Positions 60,793 through 64,000 of a stretch of DNA of 64,000 nucleotides are shown piece by piece. Position numbers and translations under genes: made by a program. The notes under the pieces were generated by a model, which saw only the letters and a program-made list of their open reading frames with translations, was not told the DNA's origin and did not search any database. This DNA is from Syntrophales bacterium (lineage in GTDB: Bacteria; Desulfobacterota; Syntrophia; Syntrophales; UBA2210): NCBI GenBank assembly GCA_023228425.1, contig JALOBE010000004.1:52158-116157 (forward strand), given 5' to 3'. Every line of letters starts with the position of its first letter. Within the stretch, counting starts at the first letter, position 1.

Positions 60793-61734
60793 ATGATAAC
60801 CGATAAGGCAGGGAAAATCGTTGACGGGCTCTGGTATTTCGGCCGGCAGGAATCGGGAATCTACCTCCTGGAGGGATCTTCCTGCTCCATGATTATCAGT
60901 GGGGGCATGAACTGGATTCTCCCCGAGGTTCTGGATCAGATGGAGAGGTTCGGAATCGACGAGCAGCGGATAGAAAAACTCCTGATTCTGCATGCTCACT
61001 TCGACCACATCGGTCTCGTTCCATTCTTCAAGCGCCGCCTCCCCCGGCTGACGGTGTATGCTTCGGCGCCGGCCTGGAGAATTATCAACAATCCTGAAGC
61101 CATCGATACCATAAACCGGTTCAGCCGCACAACGGCGGAATACCGCGACCGGGCCCACGTTCTTGACATATATGACTGCGCCTGGCGCTTTGATGTGGGA
61201 GGTGTCACCGTCGCGGAAGGGGATGTGATCGATTGTGGTGATAATGACGTTAGAATCATTGAAACCCCGGGGCACTCATCATGTTCCGTCAGTGCCTATG
61301 TTCCCGCGAAAAAGGCGCTCTTTCCGTCCGACGGGGGAGGAATTCCCCACAGGGGCGGCATTATAGCGTCGGGCAACTCCAACTACACCCTCTTTCAGCA
61401 AAGCCTGGAAAAGCTCAGCTCACTCGAGGTTGACCTGCTCGGCGCCGACCACGGCGGCTACATGACGGGAGAGGACGCCCGGCGGTTTATTGGAAGAACC
61501 ATCGATGTGGCGCGGGATTTCCGGAAACTCATGGAAGAACTGTACTGCCGCATGGGCTCCGTCGATTCGGCGGTGGATGAGCTTATCATCCAGGCACGGG
61601 CGTCCCGTCCCGACTTTTTTCTGCCGTCCCGTATCCTCAGGGGGGTTTACGGCCAGATGCTCCGGCACGTTGCGGCCATGATGGACGAAGGAAGACAGGA
61701 GGGCCCGCATGTGCCGGGAGAACCCGGGACATGA
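60793..61734 (+). CDS. Metallo-beta-lactamase-fold hydrolase
   Basis: A 313-residue MBL-fold protein. The zinc motif is LHAHFDHIG (HxHxDH, His67-His69-Asp71-His72), followed by ETPGHSSCSVSAYVP and SDGGG, then a C-terminal HGG region (GADHGGYM). It may be a thioesterase, glyoxalase-like or phosphodiesterase enzyme; the substrate is unknown. It is 103 bases after the thioesterase and could share a transcript with it. Confidence 0.82.
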   Translation: MITDKAGKIVDGLWYFGRQESGIYLLEGSSCSMIISGGMNWILPEVLDQMERFGIDEQRIEKLLILHAHFDHIGLVPFFKRRLPRLTVYASAPAWRIINNPEAIDTINRFSRTTAEYRDRAHVLDIYDCAWRFDVGGVTVAEGDVIDCGDNDVRIIETPGHSSCSVSAYVPAKKALFPSDGGGIPHRGGIIASGNSNYTLFQQSLEKLSSLEVDLLGADHGGYMTGEDARRFIGRTIDVARDFRKLMEELYCRMGSVDSAVDELIIQARASRPDFFLPSRILRGVYGQMLRHVAAMMDEGRQEGPHVPGEPGT

Positions 61735-61888
61735 TGCCGGCCGGGCGCCGGGTACGGAAAAGAGTTTGCATTTTGGAGTATGTGTGATACATGGCCCTCA
61801 ACAGAAAGAATGCAGCGTAGTTTTTATGACCCTCCCCGGCAGTATTCTTTAGTGTACCTCATAAAAAAAGAAAGAATTCCAGGAAAGC

Positions 61889-63496
61889 GTGAAGTTTACC
61901 GAGCTTAATCTCAATGAAAAAGTCCTGAAAGGGATTGAAGATGCCGGATTCGAGGAATGTACCGCCGTTCAGGCCCTCACCCTTGCGGAGACACTCAAGG
62001 GCCGGGACGTGGCTGTGCAGTCCCGGACGGGAACGGGAAAGACGGCCGCCTTTCTCATAACTATTTACCAGCTCATATGCGAGGAGTGGACACAGGTACG
62101 CAAGAAAGCTCTTATCATCGTCCCTACCCGGGAATTGGCCGTACAGATAGAAAAGGAGGCGGCTCTTCTGGGGGGCCATCTGGACGTCACCATGGGAAGT
62201 ATCTATGGCGGCGTGGGCTATGCGGCCCAGGAAAAGATTCTTGGAATAGACGCCGACATCATTATCGGCACGCCCGGAAGGCTTCTCGATTTCAGCCGAT
62301 CGGGAAAACTGAAACTCGGGGAACGGGGTATTCTCGTCATAGACGAGGCGGATCGGCTCTTTGACATGGGGTTTTTGCCTGATCTGCGAAGGATGCTGCG
62401 GGGCATGCCTCCCCCCGACCGGAGGATGACCATGCTCTTCAGTGCCACTCTGGACGCAGCGGCGCGGGAGCTTGCCTGGGAGCATATGAATGATCCGGTG
62501 GAAATCGCGGTGACCCCGGATCGGATGCTCGTGGAGGAAGTGAGCCAGGAACTCTATCACGTGGGCTTGAATGAAAAAATGCCGCTTCTCCTCGGGATCA
62601 TGCGGAAGGACAATCCCCAGAACGTTCTTATCTTCACAAACACAAAACACGATGCCTACGAGCTGTCGAAAAGGCTTGAGTACAACGGGTACCGCAGTAC
62701 CTACATGATAGGAGACCTTCCCCAGAGCAAGCGTCTTGCAATTATCGGAAACCTCAAGTCCGGGAAGGTTCGCTACCTTGTGGCAACCGATGTGGCCGCC
62801 CGGGGCCTGCACGTGAATGACCTGGAGATGGTCATCAATTATGATATCCCTCAAGACTTTGAGAACTATGTCCACCGCATCGGCCGGACAGCCCGCGCCG
62901 GCCGTCCGGGCAGGGCCGTAACCTTCGCCTGCGAGAAATATGTGTATGGCCTGGATGCGATAGAAACATATATCGGCATGAAAATTCCCGTTGTCTGGCC
63001 CGATGACGAATTCATGGTTTCCGACGCCAGCGCCGGTATGCGCTTCAGACTTGCCGACAAGGGGCGGGAACCGAGACTGAAGGCGCGCGGGGAAGCAAGG
63101 GATAGACAACCTCGGCGGAGAAAAAAATCAGCCTCCGGAAGGCTGGAAAAAGCCGGACAGGAACGGGTCAAAAAAGAAACAACCGGGCATGAAACCGCGC
63201 GCCGCGACCAGGCTCTGAAACCGCCGGGAGAGAAGAAGCCGTCCCGGACACGAAAAGAACGGGAAGGCCGGAGCAGGAGGCGGCTCACCGGCGATCTTTC
63301 GCGGGAAGAACGGCTGGCCTATTATCAGAGCAAGTACGGAGATACCTTCATGTCCGAATTCCGGGGATCCGCCGATGCCGCCGGGAGTACTCGTCTCCTG
63401 CGGGACGCCCCGGGCGCGACCCACGACACCGGGGGAGGTAAGATGGAAAAACCCTCTCTCATAAAAAGAATCAGGCGGTTCCTGGGTGGAAGCTGA
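61889..63496 (+). CDS. DEAD-box RNA helicase (RhlB-like)
   Basis: A 535-residue DEAD-box helicase. Motifs in order: Q motif (ECTAVQALTL), I (SRTGTGKTAAF near 51), Ia PTRELAVQ, Ib TPGRLLDF, II DEAD (near 152), III SAT, IV-V (ATDVAARGLH), VI HRIGRTARAG. The conserved core ends near residue 375; the rest (about 160 residues) is highly basic and Arg/Glu-rich, an RNA-binding tail as in RhlB, RhlE and CsdA types. The start is GTG at 61889, after AGGAAAG. It could act in RNA decay with RNase Y, encoded 17 kb away; that is inference. Confidence 0.92.
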   Translation: MKFTELNLNEKVLKGIEDAGFEECTAVQALTLAETLKGRDVAVQSRTGTGKTAAFLITIYQLICEEWTQVRKKALIIVPTRELAVQIEKEAALLGGHLDVTMGSIYGGVGYAAQEKILGIDADIIIGTPGRLLDFSRSGKLKLGERGILVIDEADRLFDMGFLPDLRRMLRGMPPPDRRMTMLFSATLDAAARELAWEHMNDPVEIAVTPDRMLVEEVSQELYHVGLNEKMPLLLGIMRKDNPQNVLIFTNTKHDAYELSKRLEYNGYRSTYMIGDLPQSKRLAIIGNLKSGKVRYLVATDVAARGLHVNDLEMVINYDIPQDFENYVHRIGRTARAGRPGRAVTFACEKYVYGLDAIETYIGMKIPVVWPDDEFMVSDASAGMRFRLADKGREPRLKARGEARDRQPRRRKKSASGRLEKAGQERVKKETTGHETARRDQALKPPGEKKPSRTRKEREGRSRRRLTGDLSREERLAYYQSKYGDTFMSEFRGSADAAGSTRLLRDAPGATHDTGGGKMEKPSLIKRIRRFLGGS

Positions 63497-63540
63497 AAAA
63501 ACAGTTGTGGCGGCACAGGAACGGAAAAGACCGGCTGCCG

Positions 63541-64000
63541 CCTGACGCGGTATCCGGTCTTTTACAAAACCCTCAGGTGTGATGGTCCCGTAAAAAGTCC
63601 AGATTTCCCAAAGGCAGCTTTGCAACTCATTGGAAATAGTGGGATCGATTTTCAAAATTCGCTATTTTGCGACTTTTTTCGAGCTCGTCAGGTGTGATGG
63701 TCCCGTAAAAAATCAAAAAACGTCCGATGGAGGACGTCTTTGTAAAAAGCTCCCCGGGGCACGGCGCGCGCATCCTGAAAATTGAGGCGTACTGTGAGCT
63801 GCTCCGCAGTGACGAAGGCCGGAGCGCACGAGACCTTTATTGTGTCATTTCGAGGAGCGCCTTAAGGTCCGTTATTTCGAGGAGCGAAGCGACGAGAAAT
63901 CCTGATGATGGCCGTTAGTGAAAGATTTCTCCCTTCGGTCGAAATGACAAAAATGGCTGGTATTCAAGCTTACCCCTTGTCATTTCGAGGAGCGCTTTAA
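63541..64000. repeat. Repeat-rich end of window with five repeat copies
   Basis: No gene is seen in the last 500 bases. A 24-base direct repeat TCAGGTGTGATGGTCCCGTA... occurs at 63573-63596 and 63688-63711. An inverted copy of the 60.1-kb element spans 63713-63776. Reverse-orientation copies of the GAAATGAC/CTCGTCGCTTCG unit lie at 63870-63902 and, truncated by the edge, at 63976-64000. AGATTTCTCCCTTCGGTCGA near 63922 is the second dispersed unit. The same motifs fill the other gaps described. Confidence 0.75.

Noticed and set aside
59968..63776. Composite transposon formed by the inverted copies
   Set aside because: No transposase, no target-site duplication, and the same element occurs singly elsewhere; dispersed-repeat spread is simpler.

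Overview
The window (about 57% G+C by eye, densely coded) looks like the chromosome of an anaerobic, Gram-negative bacterium of the former Deltaproteobacteria (Desulfobacterota, perhaps the Syntrophia). This is inference from content. It carries a soluble HdrA/HdrCB-Flx electron-bifurcating cluster next to NfnAB, a cobalamin-dependent class II ribonucleotide reductase, selenocysteine synthase, LPS-core genes, and bacterial translation operons in a deltaproteobacterial-type order. No phage, insertion sequence, CRISPR array or antibiotic-resistance gene was found.

Layout. 1-6.7 kb (minus strand): tRNA-Gly, then rimP-nusA-infB-ylxP-rbfA/nrnA-truB, with RbfA fused to the NrnA phosphoesterase and truB cut by the window edge. 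6.7-13.3 kb (minus): rho, rpmE, prfA, prmC, murA and hisD; rho has a strong promoter and a leader of about 360 nt. 13.3-18.1 kb (minus): pgeF/rluD and selA/HemN-like radical SAM pairs. 18.1-25.2 kb: peptide deformylase plus M29 aminopeptidase, a tandem-PAS diguanylate cyclase, a 93-bp tandem repeat, cbpM-dnaJ and an amidase. 25.3-33.6 kb (minus): ribD with a NusG-like antiterminator, then an LPS/surface-glycan block (two FkbM methyltransferases, O-antigen ligase, GT25, LpxL-type acyltransferase, GT4, WaaE-type GT2). 33.6-42.5 kb (minus): hdrCB-hdrA-flxD-flxC-flxB-flxA-nfnA-nfnB behind one sigma-70-like promoter. 42.5-51.6 kb: engB, dusB, zapB-like, zapA, 6S RNA, rny, ymdB, tyrS, typA. 51.6-59.9 kb (minus): UshA-like nucleotidase, nrdJ with two NrdR boxes, ettA, cyclophilin, exported MsrAB. 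60.2-63.5 kb (plus): thioesterase, metallo-beta-lactamase-fold hydrolase, DEAD-box helicase.

How it fits together. The metabolic centre is the eight-gene Hdr-Flx-Nfn cluster. By family knowledge, the Hdr-Flx part couples NADH, ferredoxin and a thiol/disulfide partner, and Nfn couples ferredoxin plus NADH to NADPH, so one transcript may supply most of the cytoplasmic redox interconversion. Most other genes are housekeeping. The main surprises are regulatory or architectural: the RbfA-NrnA fusion, the tRNA-terminator-rimP arrangement, the rho leader with a possible leader peptide, the NrdR-box pair, and several families of dispersed repeats filling almost every larger intergenic gap (21.7, 23.6, 32.6, 47.8, 49.5, 56.2, 60.0 and 63.6-64.0 kb).
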